A stretch of DNA of 64,000 nucleotides from Prochlorococcus sp. AG-409-K04 (GCA_003215555.1 QCKE01000004.1:62001-126000), one strand, 5' to 3'. Shown: positions 9,481-20,165, counted from the first letter of the stretch. Numbers and translations are program-made. Notes: a model not told the origin generated them from the letters alone.

Positions 9481-10200
9481 TTGAAAAACCTTTCTTCACT
9501 AGATGCTGTTAAGGACATTAGAGCAGCGACATGCGGTCCAATAGGCACACCACAGATCACAAACGATCTAAGCGAGAACATTATTCTCACTAGTCTTGAT
9601 GATCTTCATAATTGGGCAAGATTAAGCAGTCTTTGGCCATTGTTATATGGCACTGCTTGTTGTTTTATAGAATTTGCTGCATTGATTGGATCTAGGTTTG
9701 ACTTCGACCGTTTTGGGCTCGTACCCCGCAGCTCTCCAAGACAAGCAGATCTTTTAATAGTCGCTGGGACTGTGACAATGAAAATGTCTCCAGCATTGGT
9801 AAGACTTTACGAGCAAATGCCGAATCCAAAATATGTTATTGCAATGGGAGCATGCACTATCACTGGGGGAATGTTTAGTGCTGACTCAACTACTGCTGTA
9901 AGAGGTGTGGACAAGCTGATTCCTGTTGATCTCTATTTACCGGGATGTCCTCCCAGGCCAGAAGCAATTTTTGACGCAGTGATTAAACTTCGCAAAAAAG
10001 TAGGAAATGAATCATTTAGTGAACGTAAAAATATGTATCCACAGCATCGTTATTTTACTGTGAAGCACAAAATGGAAATAATCAACTCATCTATAAATGG
10101 TTCTTATCTAAATGCAAAATCTCAGAAATCAGCTTTAAAAGCTTCTGAAGAAATTTCTCTTGAGCAAAATATCCAAGAAAAACAAATTTCAGAAATTTAA
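9481..10200 (+). CDS. ndhK: NAD(P)H-quinone oxidoreductase subunit K (NdhK)
   Basis: NdhK carries the N2-type [4Fe-4S] cluster next to the quinone site of NDH-1. The cluster ligands are visible: [11 protein letters not shown] (two Cys), [15 protein letters not shown] and [11 protein letters not shown]. The frame is open from ATG 9442 inside ndhC. I prefer TTG at 9481, because GGAG (9469-9472) stands 8 bases before it and the protein then begins (M)[13 protein letters not shown], like other picocyanobacterial NdhK. About 55 C-terminal residues after the core are variable and hydrophilic. It lies 5 bases before ndhJ. Confidence 0.95.
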   Translation: MKNLSSLDAVKDIRAATCGPIGTPQITNDLSENIILTSLDDLHNWARLSSLWPLLYGTACCFIEFAALIGSRFDFDRFGLVPRSSPRQADLLIVAGTVTMKMSPALVRLYEQMPNPKYVIAMGACTITGGMFSADSTTAVRGVDKLIPVDLYLPGCPPRPEAIFDAVIKLRKKVGNESFSERKNMYPQHRYFTVKHKMEIINSSINGSYLNAKSQKSALKASEEISLEQNIQEKQISEI

Positions 10201-10205
10201 TTATT

Positions 10206-10748
10206 ATGGAAGGTAATAACACTAATAGTGAAGAGCTAGAATCCAAACAAATTCCTGAATTGGAATCTGGCCCAATAAGTAAAATACTAAAACAAGAAGG
10301 ACTTGATCATATTATTGAAAACAAAGATCATATTGGAGTTGAAATTTTAAATATACCTCCAACTTCTCTAATCACAATTGTTTCTACACTAAAAGACAAA
10401 GGGTTTAATTATCTTCAATGCCAAGGTGGTTATGATGAAGGGCCAGGTAAAAGAATCGTATGTTTTTATCATTTAATTTCAATAGAAGAACTAAACAATA
10501 GTGAAAAGCCTAGAGAAGTAAGGTTAAAAGTTTACCTTGAGCGAGGTGGAGATCTAAAAGTACCATCGCTCTACAAAATCTTCCGAGGCTCGGATTGGCA
10601 AGAGAGAGAAACATATGACATGTTTGGTGTCAATTTTACTGGACACCCTCATCCAAAAAGATTACTAATGCCAGAAGATTGGAAAGGATGGCCATTAAGA
10701 AAAGATTATGTTCAACCTGATTTTTATGAAATGCAAGATGCTTACTAA
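10206..10748 (+). CDS. ndhJ: NAD(P)H-quinone oxidoreductase subunit J (NdhJ)
   Basis: NdhJ is the 30-kDa-type peripheral-arm subunit of NDH-1. The signature [20 protein letters not shown] is followed by [20 protein letters not shown] and [20 protein letters not shown], both highly conserved. The first 30 residues are acidic and variable. It is third in ndhC-K-J. Its TAA stop overlaps the TAG stop of the convergent yvcK-like gene (10745-10748), leaving no room for an intergenic terminator. Confidence 0.96.
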   Translation: MEGNNTNSEELESKQIPELESGPISKILKQEGLDHIIENKDHIGVEILNIPPTSLITIVSTLKDKGFNYLQCQGGYDEGPGKRIVCFYHLISIEELNNSEKPREVRLKVYLERGGDLKVPSLYKIFRGSDWQERETYDMFGVNFTGHPHPKRLLMPEDWKGWPLRKDYVQPDFYEMQDAY

Positions 10749-12151
10749 TTTTCACGTTTTTCTTTTTTATAAGCCCGTATAACCGCAAGAGAAAGTCTTC
10801 TTGGATCATGACGCAAAACCGATCCAGAATTATTTTTTGTAGCCTGCAATGATGCTGAGAAGACTTTATAGCCATTTAAGCGAAGACTATTGGAATCGCA
10901 CTTCACAGGAACAGAACCTCTTGAAAAATAATAATCAAGTAAAGGGGACTGTGCTAAAGCCTTCTGAGCAATAATGACATTAAATATTCTTCTCGTAATC
11001 CCAAAACTAGCCAATTGAGCCTCAATAGCCCTTATATGGCCAGTAACATCCAAGCCATCAGTTTCACCTGGCTGAGTCATTAAATTGCAGATATAAAATT
11101 TAGGAGCATTACTTCTTAGCAGTGCTTGTAAAATCTCTGGAACAAGCAAATTCGGTAAAAGAGATGTATAAAGACTTCCTGGCCCAAAAATAATTAATTC
11201 AGCATTTTCAATTGCTTCTATAGCACTAGGAAGTGCTGGGGGATGGTTTGGATAACAACCAATTCTGGCAATTGGAGATCTAGCATGACTGATCGCAGAT
11301 TCACCTTCAATTCTTTCTCCATTTTCAAGCTCAGCCCACAAACGGACATCAGCATTAGTTGCTGGCACCACTTGTCCCTGCACTGCTAGAACACTGCTCG
11401 AAGCAGTAATAGCTGTCTCTAAATTGCCAGTAATAGAAGTTAAAGCTGATAAAAAAAGGTTGCCAAAACTATGACCTACAAGCCCAGTACCAGAAGAAAA
11501 TCGATATTGAAATAGTTTTGTTAGAAGAGATTCCTCAGTAGACAATGCTGCTAAGCAATTTCTTATATCACCAGGAGGTTGAACACCTAGTTCTCTTCTA
11601 AGAATTCCACTACTTCCTCCATCATCAGCAACCGTAACTATTGCTGTAATTCGGGAGCTATATCTTTTTAAACCTTGAAGAAGCGTTGATAATCCAGTAC
11701 CTCCTCCAATTGCAACAATATTGGGACCTCTATTTAATTTACTTTTAGCCCTAAGAACATCTATTAGAACATCATCTTTCGAAGGTGCTACTGCTTCTTG
11801 AATCGATCTAAAACTTCTGCTTTGCCCCCAAATCAAAAGAGCAATTCCAAAACAAAATACAATTGGACCGGTAATACTACTAGGTAAAAACTTAGTGACC
11901 AATCCAATTAAAAAGAAAATTGCTTCTATAACCCAATAGACTGGTCTTAAATCAGCCCAAATAGAGGCTCCAAGAAGAGCCAACATAAGACCAAAACCAG
12001 ATGTCAGCATCCATCTTTTAATTACCAATCCTGGCAACAGCCAAGCAAGGGCTCTTTGAATTCGACCGAGCAAATCAATTTTTCGAGTTTTTCTCGAATG
12101 CTGTTTACGCCATCTTGAAGATTTGCGTCTTCTAGGAGCCTTTTTTTTCAA
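10745..12151 (-). CDS. YvcK/CofD-like family protein with N-terminal membrane segment
   Basis: This protein resembles YvcK (often annotated as gluconeogenesis factor), which binds UDP-sugars and affects cell-wall and carbon metabolism in Bacillus; it shares a fold with CofD. The core starts with [18 protein letters not shown] (from residue 147), then [29 protein letters not shown] and [17 protein letters not shown]. Ahead of it lie a very basic leader (about 1-25) and hydrophobic helices at about 50-66 and 72-110, so this form is membrane-bound. The probable start is TTG at 12151, since no nearby in-frame ATG is seen. The exact ligand is unknown. Confidence 0.85.
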   Translation of the reverse strand: MKKKAPRRRKSSRWRKQHSRKTRKIDLLGRIQRALAWLLPGLVIKRWMLTSGFGLMLALLGASIWADLRPVYWVIEAIFFLIGLVTKFLPSSITGPIVFCFGIALLIWGQSRSFRSIQEAVAPSKDDVLIDVLRAKSKLNRGPNIVAIGGGTGLSTLLQGLKRYSSRITAIVTVADDGGSSGILRRELGVQPPGDIRNCLAALSTEESLLTKLFQYRFSSGTGLVGHSFGNLFLSALTSITGNLETAITASSSVLAVQGQVVPATNADVRLWAELENGERIEGESAISHARSPIARIGCYPNHPPALPSAIEAIENAELIIFGPGSLYTSLLPNLLVPEILQALLRSNAPKFYICNLMTQPGETDGLDVTGHIRAIEAQLASFGITRRIFNVIIAQKALAQSPLLDYYFSRGSVPVKCDSNSLRLNGYKVFSASLQATKNNSGSVLRHDPRRLSLAVIRAYKKEKREN

Positions 12152-12247
12152 TGACCTATTAAAACAAAGAAGTTAAACAATTCCAAAAATTGATTTTCAA
12201 GAACTCTACGCGAAAGTACTTTATAGTCCAAGAAAGAAAGTTTTGAA

Positions 12248-13120
12248 ATGCAAGATATAGCATCTGAACATTTAATAGAATCTGGAAAATCCCCAGTTGT
12301 AGAACTCAATGACTTATCAATGCAATGGGATAAAGAGCCAGTTCTTAATAAAGTGAATTTGAAAATGAATCAAGGTGAAAGAATTGCAATTATTGGTCCA
12401 TCAGGCTGTGGGAAATCAACAGTCTTAAGACTGTTAGCAGGACTCTTACTACCTTCAAGTGGCAGTATGAATTTATTTGGTATTCAGCAAAAATATTTGC
12501 GATTAGATCAAACTTTTCCGCCAGATGTAAGATTAGTATTCCAAAATCCAGCTTTGCTAGCTTCACTTACAATTCAAGAAAATGTAGGATTTCTTTTAAG
12601 AAGAAAATCAAAAAGAGGGTCACAAAATCCAGCCAAAGGTATGTATTCAAATTTTCATAAAGAGAAGTTTCTTAGCGAACAAAAAATAAAAGAAATTGTC
12701 TACTCATGTTTAGAAGAAGTAGGTCTTTATGATGTTGCAGATAAATTACCTGGGCAACTAAGTGGTGGAATGCAAAAAAGAGTTAGTTTTGCAAGAGCTT
12801 TGATAAAAGACCCATCTCAAAGCATTGATATAAAACCACTTTTACTATTTGATGAACCTACTGCAGGGCTAGATCCTGTTGCAAGCACTAGGATTGAAGA
12901 TCTTATCGTAAAAACAACAAAATTAGCAAAAGGCTGTTCAATAGTTGTAAGTCATGTTCTGAGTACAATTGAACGATGTGCAGAAAGGGTGATAATGCTT
13001 TATGGAGGAGAATTTAAATGGGATGGATCCATTGAAGAATTCAAAAAAACTGAAGACCCCTTTATTAATCAATTCCGAAAAGGTAGTCTTGAAGGACCAA
13101 TCCAACCTAAAGAGATTTAA
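12248..13120 (+). CDS. ABC transporter ATPase, MlaF/TGD3-like
   Basis: This is the ATP-hydrolysing subunit of an ABC transporter. Walker A is GPSGCGKS (residues 50-57), the Q-loop is in LVFQNPALLASLTIQENVGF, the signature is LSGGMQKRVSFARAL, and Walker B is LLLFDEPTAGLDP with the switch His in IVVSHV. It is followed 5 bases later by an MCE/MlaD protein. That pairing defines the Mla/TGD-type lipid-trafficking importer, proposed to move phospholipids between membranes. The MlaE-like permease gene is not in the window. A 25-residue insertion after RRKSKRG is variable. Confidence 0.9.
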   Translation: MQDIASEHLIESGKSPVVELNDLSMQWDKEPVLNKVNLKMNQGERIAIIGPSGCGKSTVLRLLAGLLLPSSGSMNLFGIQQKYLRLDQTFPPDVRLVFQNPALLASLTIQENVGFLLRRKSKRGSQNPAKGMYSNFHKEKFLSEQKIKEIVYSCLEEVGLYDVADKLPGQLSGGMQKRVSFARALIKDPSQSIDIKPLLLFDEPTAGLDPVASTRIEDLIVKTTKLAKGCSIVVSHVLSTIERCAERVIMLYGGEFKWDGSIEEFKKTEDPFINQFRKGSLEGPIQPKEI

Positions 13121-13125
13121 TTATC

Positions 13126-13971
13126 ATGCGTCGCAGTGTCCGTGATGCCATTGTAGGTTTTTCCCTTGTTGGAGGAGTCGTTATATTTTCTAGCCTTACC
13201 CTTTGGTTGAAGGGAATAAATATCAAATCAAACTCATGGACAATCAATGCTGCTTTTTCAGATGCCAGTGGATTATCTGAAGGAACTCCAGTTACTTTTA
13301 GAGGAATTAAAATAGGCAATGTACAAAAGATAAATTTCACTCCACAAGATATTCGAGCAACTATTAGGATAAATAAAAAAAGTATTATTATATTTAAACC
13401 AATTACCGCAAAAGTTGAAACAAGCTCTCTGCTTGGAGGTGATGTGCAAATTTCTTTAATTAGTAAGGGAAATCAAACCGAAAAAATAACTTATTTACCT
13501 AAACAAAAAGATTGCTCAAAAGAATTAATATTATGCGAAGGTGATTTGATAAAAGGTGGTTCTATAAATAATATTTCAAAGCTTACTAGTGATTTAAATA
13601 AATTTCTTGATGATGCAGATGATAAAAATTTATTAAACAAAATGGTTGCATCTATTGAACAATTTGATGAAACACAAAAACATTTAGATGAATTAGTAAG
13701 ATTAACAAGAAAAGAAGTTCTTAAAACAAAACCAATTTTGGAAGATCTTAGGAAATCAGCACAATACATGAGAAATATACTTGATAATATTGATGATCCC
13801 GAAGTGCTTGGTGATATAAAATCAAGCACAAAATCCATTAAATCCCTTACCGAAAGGATTGACAAGATTAGTTATAAAGTCAACGAAATATTGGATGATG
13901 AAGAATTAACTAACGCTTTTAAAGATGCTGCAATTGGAATAGGAAGATTATTTAATGATATTTATAATTAA
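13126..13971 (+). CDS. MCE/MlaD-family substrate-binding protein (TGD2-like)
   Basis: This single-pass membrane protein has an MCE domain that collects lipid for the ABC transporter whose ATPase is encoded just upstream. After the basic start MRRSVRDAIVGF comes a membrane helix (about 8-30). The MCE domain follows with DASGLSEGTPVTFRGIKIGNV and AKVETSSLLGGDVQISL. The C-terminal 130 residues look helical and charged, suiting the coiled hexameric channel seen in this family. Only 4 bases separate its stop from the convergent chlD stop. Confidence 0.88.
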   Translation: MRRSVRDAIVGFSLVGGVVIFSSLTLWLKGINIKSNSWTINAAFSDASGLSEGTPVTFRGIKIGNVQKINFTPQDIRATIRINKKSIIIFKPITAKVETSSLLGGDVQISLISKGNQTEKITYLPKQKDCSKELILCEGDLIKGGSINNISKLTSDLNKFLDDADDKNLLNKMVASIEQFDETQKHLDELVRLTRKEVLKTKPILEDLRKSAQYMRNILDNIDDPEVLGDIKSSTKSIKSLTERIDKISYKVNEILDDEELTNAFKDAAIGIGRLFNDIYN

Positions 13972-13974
13972 AAA

Positions 13975-16092
13975 TTATTTAACTGCATTGATAGCATCCA
14001 TTGCAATTGATGCTAGAGCTTGATCAGTTGCCTTAGGCAATTGTACATACTTTCCTCCTGCAGCATCAGCCAACTCTTTACCGATACCACTAGCAATAAA
14101 CTTTCTTTCAGTATCAATAACTAACAACTTAATTCCTAAGAGACGATACCTAGACGCAACATCCAAAACCTCTTGTTTTAAATCAACAGACTGATCACCT
14201 TCTAACTCAGGTTGACCCAATGATTTACTTAAAGGGATATTGCCTCTTCCATCAGTTATAGCCACTACCACTACCTGACCAAGATCTCCAGTAGTCAAAG
14301 CATTTGCTCCAACACGCGCAGCTTGTGTTAATCCATGGGCCAATGGAGATCCTCCGCCACAAGGCATTGTTTCCAATCTTCTTTTGGCTGCAGTTATTGA
14401 TCTAGTGGGGGGGAGTAAAACCTCAGCCTGCTCACCTCTAAACGGGATTAATGAGACTTCATCTCTACTTTCATAAGCTTCAGTTAATAAACGAATTAAA
14501 GCCCCCTTAGCACTTTGCATTCTGTTTAAAGCCATAGAACCACTAGCATCTACCAAGAAAATGACCAGAGAACCTGCTTTTTTTTGAAGCAATTTAGCTC
14601 GCAAATCAGCTTCTTCTACAATTACTTTCCTACCAGGCTCGCGAGCTCTTCTAGCTTTTTGATAAGGAGCAGCGGCCCTTAAAGTTGCATCAACAGCAAT
14701 TCTTTTTACAGGTCCTCTTGGAAGTATTGGCTTTACATATCTTCCTCGACTATCACTAAAGACTGCTGACCTGCTTCCACTGCTTCCACTTTTCGATTTA
14801 GCTGATGAAAAAAGCAACAACTCAGGATCAATAGCACATGCCTCAGGATCTAACATGAATTCTTCTGGGATAGGCGGCGCAGACTGATCTTCAGGCATAT
14901 CATCATCTTCTTCTATATCTTCCTCATTTTCAGGGGTCTCATCCAGAGGCTCTTCTGGAGGAGGAGGAGGCTCCTGTTGATCTTCAGGCATAGGTGGCTC
15001 CATTTGCTCTTCATCTGATGGCAATTGCAAAGCCCTTGGAACAATTACTAGCCTTACAGCTACTTGCAAATCTTCGGCATCAACTGTATCCCTTCCACAA
15101 AGAGCTGCATGAGCTTTGGCTACACGCGCAGCATAAAGTTCTGAACGATGGCCTTCAACACCTCCTCTAATAGCCTCTTTAACTAAATATTGAATTTGTT
15201 CATGACTAAGAGAAACGTCAGGCAGCCATTGCCTAGCCAACAATAATTGAGTAGCCAATGCATCTGTTGATTCTCTCCATTTCGTAGAAAAAGCTTCCGA
15301 ACTTTTTCCAAATTCAATAGCAGATTTAGTTATCTCAACTCGCTGCTCATTGGAAACAATTTGATCTGCCGACAAAACAATTGCAAAGCGATCCAGTAAA
15401 TGATCTCGAACTGCACCTTCTTCAGGGTTATAAGTAGCAATCAAAAGCGGCCGACAAGGATGCGAAAGACTTAAACCTTCTCTTTCAACCTGATTTTCTC
15501 CTGAGCCAACTGCAGCAAGCATCAAATTCACAATTCCATCATCTAGAAGATTTAATTCATCTATATAAAGAACTCCTCTATGCGATTCTGCTAATAATCC
15601 TGGCTGAAACACTGGACTTCCACTGTCCAAAGAAGCTGCTACATCTACTGAACCAACAAGTCGATCCTCCGTAACGCCCAAAGGAACTTGAACAAAAGGT
15701 GCTTGGACAACTTTTGTAGTCAAATCTTCATCAGATATTTCTTGTGTTTGTTTAACTAATCGCCTTGTAATTTCATCCCACTCATCAGGAACTTTTGGAT
15801 CGAGATTACGTCCATGAGGCTGAAGGTCTTCTAAGTTTTTAGAATCAATATCCAGAACTTCGATTGGGGGCAAAAGTGCATGTAAACCTCTTGCTAAAAC
15901 TGATTTACCTGTTCCTCTTCCTCCTGCAATAATTACTCCACCTAAAGCAGGATCAACAGCGGCAAGCATTAAAGCTAATTTCACTGTTCCATGACCAGTT
16001 ACAGCAGCAAAAGGAAATGCTGTATTGGCTACATCAACCGATGAAAGTCCACTACTAATACTCTTTTTTGGTTCTGTTTCTGATGAAACCAT
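13975..16092 (-). CDS. chlD: Magnesium chelatase subunit D
   Basis: ChlD is the platform subunit of the ATP-dependent chelatase that inserts Mg into protoporphyrin IX, the first committed step to chlorophyll. The AAA+ module has [14 protein letters not shown] near residues 57-70 and [12 protein letters not shown] Pro- and acid-rich hinge ([11 protein letters not shown] and following acidic run) links it to a C-terminal integrin I/VWA domain with the metal-site motif [11 protein letters not shown]. The frame opens at a TTG at 16104, but ATG 16092 has GGAAG five bases upstream and is preferred. folK starts divergently 49 bases away. Confidence 0.96.
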   Translation of the reverse strand: MVSSETEPKKSISSGLSSVDVANTAFPFAAVTGHGTVKLALMLAAVDPALGGVIIAGGRGTGKSVLARGLHALLPPIEVLDIDSKNLEDLQPHGRNLDPKVPDEWDEITRRLVKQTQEISDEDLTTKVVQAPFVQVPLGVTEDRLVGSVDVAASLDSGSPVFQPGLLAESHRGVLYIDELNLLDDGIVNLMLAAVGSGENQVEREGLSLSHPCRPLLIATYNPEEGAVRDHLLDRFAIVLSADQIVSNEQRVEITKSAIEFGKSSEAFSTKWRESTDALATQLLLARQWLPDVSLSHEQIQYLVKEAIRGGVEGHRSELYAARVAKAHAALCGRDTVDAEDLQVAVRLVIVPRALQLPSDEEQMEPPMPEDQQEPPPPPEEPLDETPENEEDIEEDDDMPEDQSAPPIPEEFMLDPEACAIDPELLLFSSAKSKSGSSGSRSAVFSDSRGRYVKPILPRGPVKRIAVDATLRAAAPYQKARRAREPGRKVIVEEADLRAKLLQKKAGSLVIFLVDASGSMALNRMQSAKGALIRLLTEAYESRDEVSLIPFRGEQAEVLLPPTRSITAAKRRLETMPCGGGSPLAHGLTQAARVGANALTTGDLGQVVVVAITDGRGNIPLSKSLGQPELEGDQSVDLKQEVLDVASRYRLLGIKLLVIDTERKFIASGIGKELADAAGGKYVQLPKATDQALASIAMDAINAVK

Positions 16093-16141
16093 CGAATCTT
16101 CCAAACTTGATCATTTGTACATCAGCTTAAATAATTAGACC

Positions 16142-16726
16142 ATGTCTTCTGCTAACTATTCAATTCCTACAACGCTTGCGATTGGCTTAGGAGCAAATAT
16201 TCCAAGCCCAGCTGGTACTCCTAGATCTACTTTAATTAGTGTTAGGCCAATTTTAGAGAAAAATATAAATGAATGGATTAATGCATTTCTTAACGAAAAG
16301 TCAACTAAATCTTCTTCAAATAAGTCAAAAATTGCATTCCGCTGGTCTCCTTTATTCAAGTCCAAACCAATAGGTGGTCCTCAAACACAGCCTTCATTTA
16401 TAAATGCGGTGGTAGTTGTGAAAGGTGAGAAATTTTCACAAGTAAAACCTTCTGTTAATGCAGCTATGGAACTGTTAAAGAGATTGTTAAAAATCGAAGA
16501 AGAATTTGGTAGAGATAGAAAACATTCTTCAATCCATTGGGGACCTAGATCTCTAGATTTGGACTTCCTTGCTTGGGGCAACCTCCACATTAATAATTCA
16601 AAATTAATTCTGCCTCATCCTTACTTATTTGAAAGAGATTTTGTCCTTGTTCCATTAGCAGAAGCTATGAAAGATAAATCAAACATGCTAAAAAAAATTA
16701 TTTCTCAAAAAGATTGGAAAGAGTAA
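16142..16726 (+). CDS. folK: 2-amino-4-hydroxy-6-hydroxymethyldihydropteridine pyrophosphokinase
   Basis: HPPK transfers pyrophosphate from ATP to the pterin, one step before dihydropteroate synthase in folate synthesis. The family hallmarks are present: IGLGANIPSPAGTPRSTL at the N-terminus, FINAVVVVKG, and EEFGRDRKHSSIHWGPRSLD continuing into LDFL (the Mg-binding DxD region), then LPHPYLFERDFVLVPLAE. At 194 residues it is slightly long because of a loop around residues 40-65. It is divergent from chlD with a very short spacer. Confidence 0.93.
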   Translation: MSSANYSIPTTLAIGLGANIPSPAGTPRSTLISVRPILEKNINEWINAFLNEKSTKSSSNKSKIAFRWSPLFKSKPIGGPQTQPSFINAVVVVKGEKFSQVKPSVNAAMELLKRLLKIEEEFGRDRKHSSIHWGPRSLDLDFLAWGNLHINNSKLILPHPYLFERDFVLVPLAEAMKDKSNMLKKIISQKDWKE

Positions 16727-16770
16727 AATATCTAAAATACCTTTTTATTTAATATTTTTACCAATCAATC

Positions 16771-17331
16771 ATGACACCTTTATTACCACCAGAGCCTTCA
16801 AAGATAATAAAAAATCTGCATTCAATTAACTCAAAAAAAATCAACTTCGAAATCAATAAGTATAAACTTCCTAATGGAATCGAAAATGATTTTGGAGTTA
16901 TTAGGCATCCTGGGGCATCTTTAGCCATACCAATAAAAGAAGATGGGACGATAATTATTTTAAGACAATATAGATTTGCTATTTCTAGAAGAATTCTTGA
17001 ATTTCCAGCAGGCACACTTGAAGAAAATGAAAAACCTCTAGCTTCAATTAAAAGAGAGTTGCAAGAAGAATCAGGATACAAAGCAGAAAAATGGGATTCT
17101 TTAGGATTGCTTGTTCCATGTCCTGGTTATTCAGATGAAGTGATTCATCTGTTTTTAGCTCGCGATTTAACACATTTGAAAGAAAAACCAAAAGGTGACG
17201 AAGATGAAGATATTGAAATTTTAGAAATAAGCAGAAACGAGCTAGAAAGATTAATTTCAAGTGGGGACGAAGCTCTTGATGGGAAAAGCATTACAGCCTG
17301 GCACAGAGCTTGTCAATTTTTAAATGGTTAA
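16771..17331 (+). CDS. NUDIX hydrolase, ADP-ribose pyrophosphatase-like
   Basis: This enzyme hydrolyses nucleoside diphosphates linked to another moiety; the best guess is ADP-ribose or a nucleotide sugar. The full Nudix box is present in GTLEENEKPLASIKRELQEE plus SGY, matching the G-x5-E-x7-RE-U-x-EE-x-GU pattern. Upstream, VIRHPGASLAIPI and ILRQYRFAISRRILEFPAG match the ADP-ribose pyrophosphatase (NudF-like) subgroup. It lies 44 bases after folK and may share its transcript. Substrate is inferred from family resemblance only. Confidence 0.85.
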   Translation: MTPLLPPEPSKIIKNLHSINSKKINFEINKYKLPNGIENDFGVIRHPGASLAIPIKEDGTIIILRQYRFAISRRILEFPAGTLEENEKPLASIKRELQEESGYKAEKWDSLGLLVPCPGYSDEVIHLFLARDLTHLKEKPKGDEDEDIEILEISRNELERLISSGDEALDGKSITAWHRACQFLNG

Positions 17332-17355
17332 GTTATTCAATAAAGAATATTTAAG

Positions 17356-18552
17356 TTAAGACTCTAATAATTTCCTTATTGTATAAACAACATATTCCTG
17401 TTGTTTAAGATTCAATTCAGGAAATATTGGCAAGCTCAAAACCTCACTACAAAGTCTTTCAGTAATTGGCAGAGATCCTATTTGATATCCAAGCTGTTTA
17501 TATGCAGGCTGGAGATGAATAGGTATAGGATAATAAATAATTGTATTAACGCCTTGTTCATATAATTTTGTTTTTAAAAAATCTCTAGAAAAACTATTTG
17601 GCAAATCAGCATAAATATTTTCAAGTGAAGAAATGACTTTTTCCCTGACAATTTCTGATTTATTAGAAGAACTTTCCACTCTAATAACAAATTGATTCCA
17701 CGAATGAATATTTTCTTTTAAATCTAAATTAAGTGGTAAGTTTATTTCCGACAAATCTTGTAAAAGATCAAAATATCTTGAAGCAATTTCTTGCCTTTTA
17801 TTTATCCATTTAGGAAGGAAAGTTAGCTTTACGTTTAATATTGCTGCTTGGACTGCATCCAATCGACTGTTATAACCAAGCCGAGTATGAAAATATCTTC
17901 GAGGCATTCCATGAATAGCTAACTCTCTAATCTTTTGTGCCAGCTCTGAGTCATTCGTGGCAACTGCTCCTGCATCCCCAGCTGCTCCAAGATTCTTTGT
18001 AGGAAAAAAACTAAAACAACCTATATCTCCTATGCTGCCAACTGCTTTTCCATCCCAGGCAGAACCAACGGCCTGGGCACAATCTTCAATAACTCTTAAA
18101 CCATATTCGCGTGCCAAAGAAAGAACTGCACTCATATCAACGGGACAACCAAATAAATGAACTGGCAAAATAGCCTTTGTTGAAGAAGTCACCGCTTCTT
18201 CAATCAGATTCAAATCTAAAAGATAATTTTGTGGATCAACATCAATAAATACAGGTTTTGCACCAACATTACTTATCGCCTCTGCAGTCGCAAAAAAACT
18301 AAATGATGGAAGTATAACCTCGTCACCAGAACCTATTTCTAATGCTCTTAGAGCAAGTATTAAAGCATCTGTTCCACTATTGCATCCAATAACATTTTTA
18401 ACGCCTATATTTTTCGCAAAAGATTTTTCAAACTTATTTACAACTTCTCCACCTATGTAATATCCACTTTGAATAACTTCTAAAACAGCTGAATCAAGCT
18501 CTTGTCCTATTTCAGACAACTGCTTCTCAAGACTAAATGGAGGAACATGCAT
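17356..18552 (-). CDS. DegT/DnrJ/EryC1/StrS-family PLP-dependent aminotransferase
   Basis: This PLP enzyme family transaminates keto-sugars for surface polysaccharides and modified sugars. NVIGCNSGTDALILALRAL and DEVILPSFSFFATAEAI form the N-terminal core, VIEDCAQAVGSAWDGK carries the cofactor Asp, and FSFFPTKNLGAAGDAGAV holds the PLP-binding Lys. RYFHTRLGYNSRLDAVQAAIL is the standard substrate loop. Length is normal at 398 residues. No other nucleotide-sugar gene sits beside it, so the product sugar cannot be named. Confidence 0.9.
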   Translation of the reverse strand: MHVPPFSLEKQLSEIGQELDSAVLEVIQSGYYIGGEVVNKFEKSFAKNIGVKNVIGCNSGTDALILALRALEIGSGDEVILPSFSFFATAEAISNVGAKPVFIDVDPQNYLLDLNLIEEAVTSSTKAILPVHLFGCPVDMSAVLSLAREYGLRVIEDCAQAVGSAWDGKAVGSIGDIGCFSFFPTKNLGAAGDAGAVATNDSELAQKIRELAIHGMPRRYFHTRLGYNSRLDAVQAAILNVKLTFLPKWINKRQEIASRYFDLLQDLSEINLPLNLDLKENIHSWNQFVIRVESSSNKSEIVREKVISSLENIYADLPNSFSRDFLKTKLYEQGVNTIIYYPIPIHLQPAYKQLGYQIGSLPITERLCSEVLSLPIFPELNLKQQEYVVYTIRKLLES

Positions 18553-18602
18553 AAACCTTACCTTAAAGCTTCATGCCCTTCCCTTTGCATTGTTTTAGCA
18601 TT

Positions 18603-19235
18603 TTAATGGCCTATCTCGTTAAACCAACTAGGTTCAAAACCAGGTGCCCACTTTATATTGCATCCAATTGAAGGTTTTTGTTCAAACACAACATCTTTAA
18701 AAGATAAAGTAGCTTGAATAGCACGTCTCAGGTCTGCCCCTGAAGGAGGTAAATCATTACCAGGCCGACTATCATCTAATTGACCACGATAAATTAATCG
18801 CTGATTTCCATAAATATCTGGAGAAAAAAGAAAGAAGTCTGGAGTACAAGCTGCCCTTAACGCTTTTGCAAAACTTTGATCAAAATCAAACACATAAGGG
18901 AACAACCATTGATTTTTTGCTTTTTGTTTTGCTAAAAATCTAGGGGCATCTTGAGGATGCGTATCCTCAGAATTACTTGATACAGCAAGAAAATCAATTT
19001 TATCCACAAACTCATTCTCTAACTTCTTCAAAGCAGATTCAATATTCTTGACAAAAGGACAATGTGCACAAAGGACCATTACAAGTAATGGTTTTTTTTT
19101 AAACATATTGCTATTAACTCGTTCTAATGTACTGGAGACAAAGTCTGCTCTTTCAATCTTTTGATCAACTATAGGTAAGTCAAAAAAAGGTAATAAAGAA
19201 TCTAAAGGCAACATAGTTGAACAAGTTTTGACCAT
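18603..19235 (-). CDS. Thioredoxin-fold redoxin family protein
   Basis: This soluble thioredoxin-like protein belongs with AhpC/TSA-like redoxins. A CxxC pair lies in VMVLCAHCPFVKN (Cys56 and Cys59), at the end of the first core strand where thioredoxins keep their active site. CTPDFFLFSP supplies the cis-proline region, and RGQLDDSRPGNDLPPSGADL is typical of the cyanobacterial/planctomycete subgroup. No signal peptide is evident. The substrate is unknown. It is divergent from fabI with a spacer of about 110 bases. Confidence 0.8.
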   Translation of the reverse strand: MVKTCSTMLPLDSLLPFFDLPIVDQKIERADFVSSTLERVNSNMFKKKPLLVMVLCAHCPFVKNIESALKKLENEFVDKIDFLAVSSNSEDTHPQDAPRFLAKQKAKNQWLFPYVFDFDQSFAKALRAACTPDFFLFSPDIYGNQRLIYRGQLDDSRPGNDLPPSGADLRRAIQATLSFKDVVFEQKPSIGCNIKWAPGFEPSWFNEIGH

Positions 19236-19346
19236 GACTAAAAAGATTCTTGGTAATTCTTTATCAAAATAGTTTGATATTTAATGTACCTAATGCACCC
19301 TTAGTAAGAGAGAATTGTAAAAACCTTCTAAATACCTCTTGAAAAG

Positions 19347-20129
19347 ATGCTTCTAGATTTAAGTGGAAAAAAAATCCTTGTAACAGGAATAGCGAACAAT
19401 CGTTCAATCGCCTGGGGAGTTGCTCAACAACTGCATAAAGGTGGCGCTGAACTAGGAATAACTTATTTACCGGATGACAAAGGAAGATTTGAAGCAAAAG
19501 TTCGCGATTTGACTGCTCCTTTAAATCCAAGTTTGTTTTTACCTCTCAATGTTCAAGACAATGTTCAAATAGAAAACGTTTTCAATGAAATCAAAGCTAA
19601 ATGGGGGCAGTTAGATGGCATGGTTCATTGCCTTGCTTTTGCTGGAAAAGAAGAGCTTATAGGCGATTACAGTGCAACTTCTTCTGAAGGTTTTGCCAGA
19701 GCCTTAGATATAAGCGCTTATTCACTTGCTCCACTATGTAAATATGCAAAACCTTTATTTAGCGAAGGGGCGGGAGTGGTCACATTGACTTATTTAGGAG
19801 CAGAAAGAGCAATTCCTAATTACAATGTTATGGGAGTAGCAAAAGCAGCGCTAGAAGCCTCAGTACGCTATTTATCAGCAGAGCTAGGACCTGAAAAACA
19901 AGTTCGTGTAAATGCAATAAGTGCAGGACCGATAAGAACACTAGCAAGCTCAGCTATAGGAGGAATTCTTGACATGATTCATAATGTTGAAGAGAAGGCT
20001 CCTTTAAGAAGAACAGTTACTCAAACTGAAGTTGGCAATACTGCTTCATTCCTACTTAGCGATTTAGCAAGTGGTATATCTGGTCAAACTATTTACGTAG
20101 ATGCTGGATATTGCATTAACGGAATGTAG
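19347..20129 (+). CDS. fabI: Enoyl-[acyl-carrier-protein] reductase (NADH), FabI
   Basis: FabI performs the last reduction in each round of type II fatty-acid elongation. It is a short-chain dehydrogenase with the FabI-type cofactor site VTGIANNRSIAWGVAQQLHK. DGMVHCLAFAGKEEL follows, and the catalytic Tyr/Lys pair is in NYNVMGVAKAALEASVRYL (Tyr-x6-Lys). The segment AISAGPIRTLASSAIGG matches the substrate-binding loop. The length of 260 residues is standard. ATG 19347 begins MLLDLSGKKILVTG. hisB follows after 36 bases on the same strand. Confidence 0.95.
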   Translation: MLLDLSGKKILVTGIANNRSIAWGVAQQLHKGGAELGITYLPDDKGRFEAKVRDLTAPLNPSLFLPLNVQDNVQIENVFNEIKAKWGQLDGMVHCLAFAGKEELIGDYSATSSEGFARALDISAYSLAPLCKYAKPLFSEGAGVVTLTYLGAERAIPNYNVMGVAKAALEASVRYLSAELGPEKQVRVNAISAGPIRTLASSAIGGILDMIHNVEEKAPLRRTVTQTEVGNTASFLLSDLASGISGQTIYVDAGYCINGM

Positions 20130-20165
20130 TTTTGATGTAAAGATGGCTATATATGAACAATAGAT

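Noticed and set aside
13491-13865. A 124-codon open frame on the minus strand
   Set aside because: It is the shadow of the MCE gene; composition is Ser/Phe/Leu-rich with no motif.
16758-17081. A 107-codon open frame on the minus strand
   Set aside because: It is antisense to the NUDIX gene, which carries a full Nudix box.
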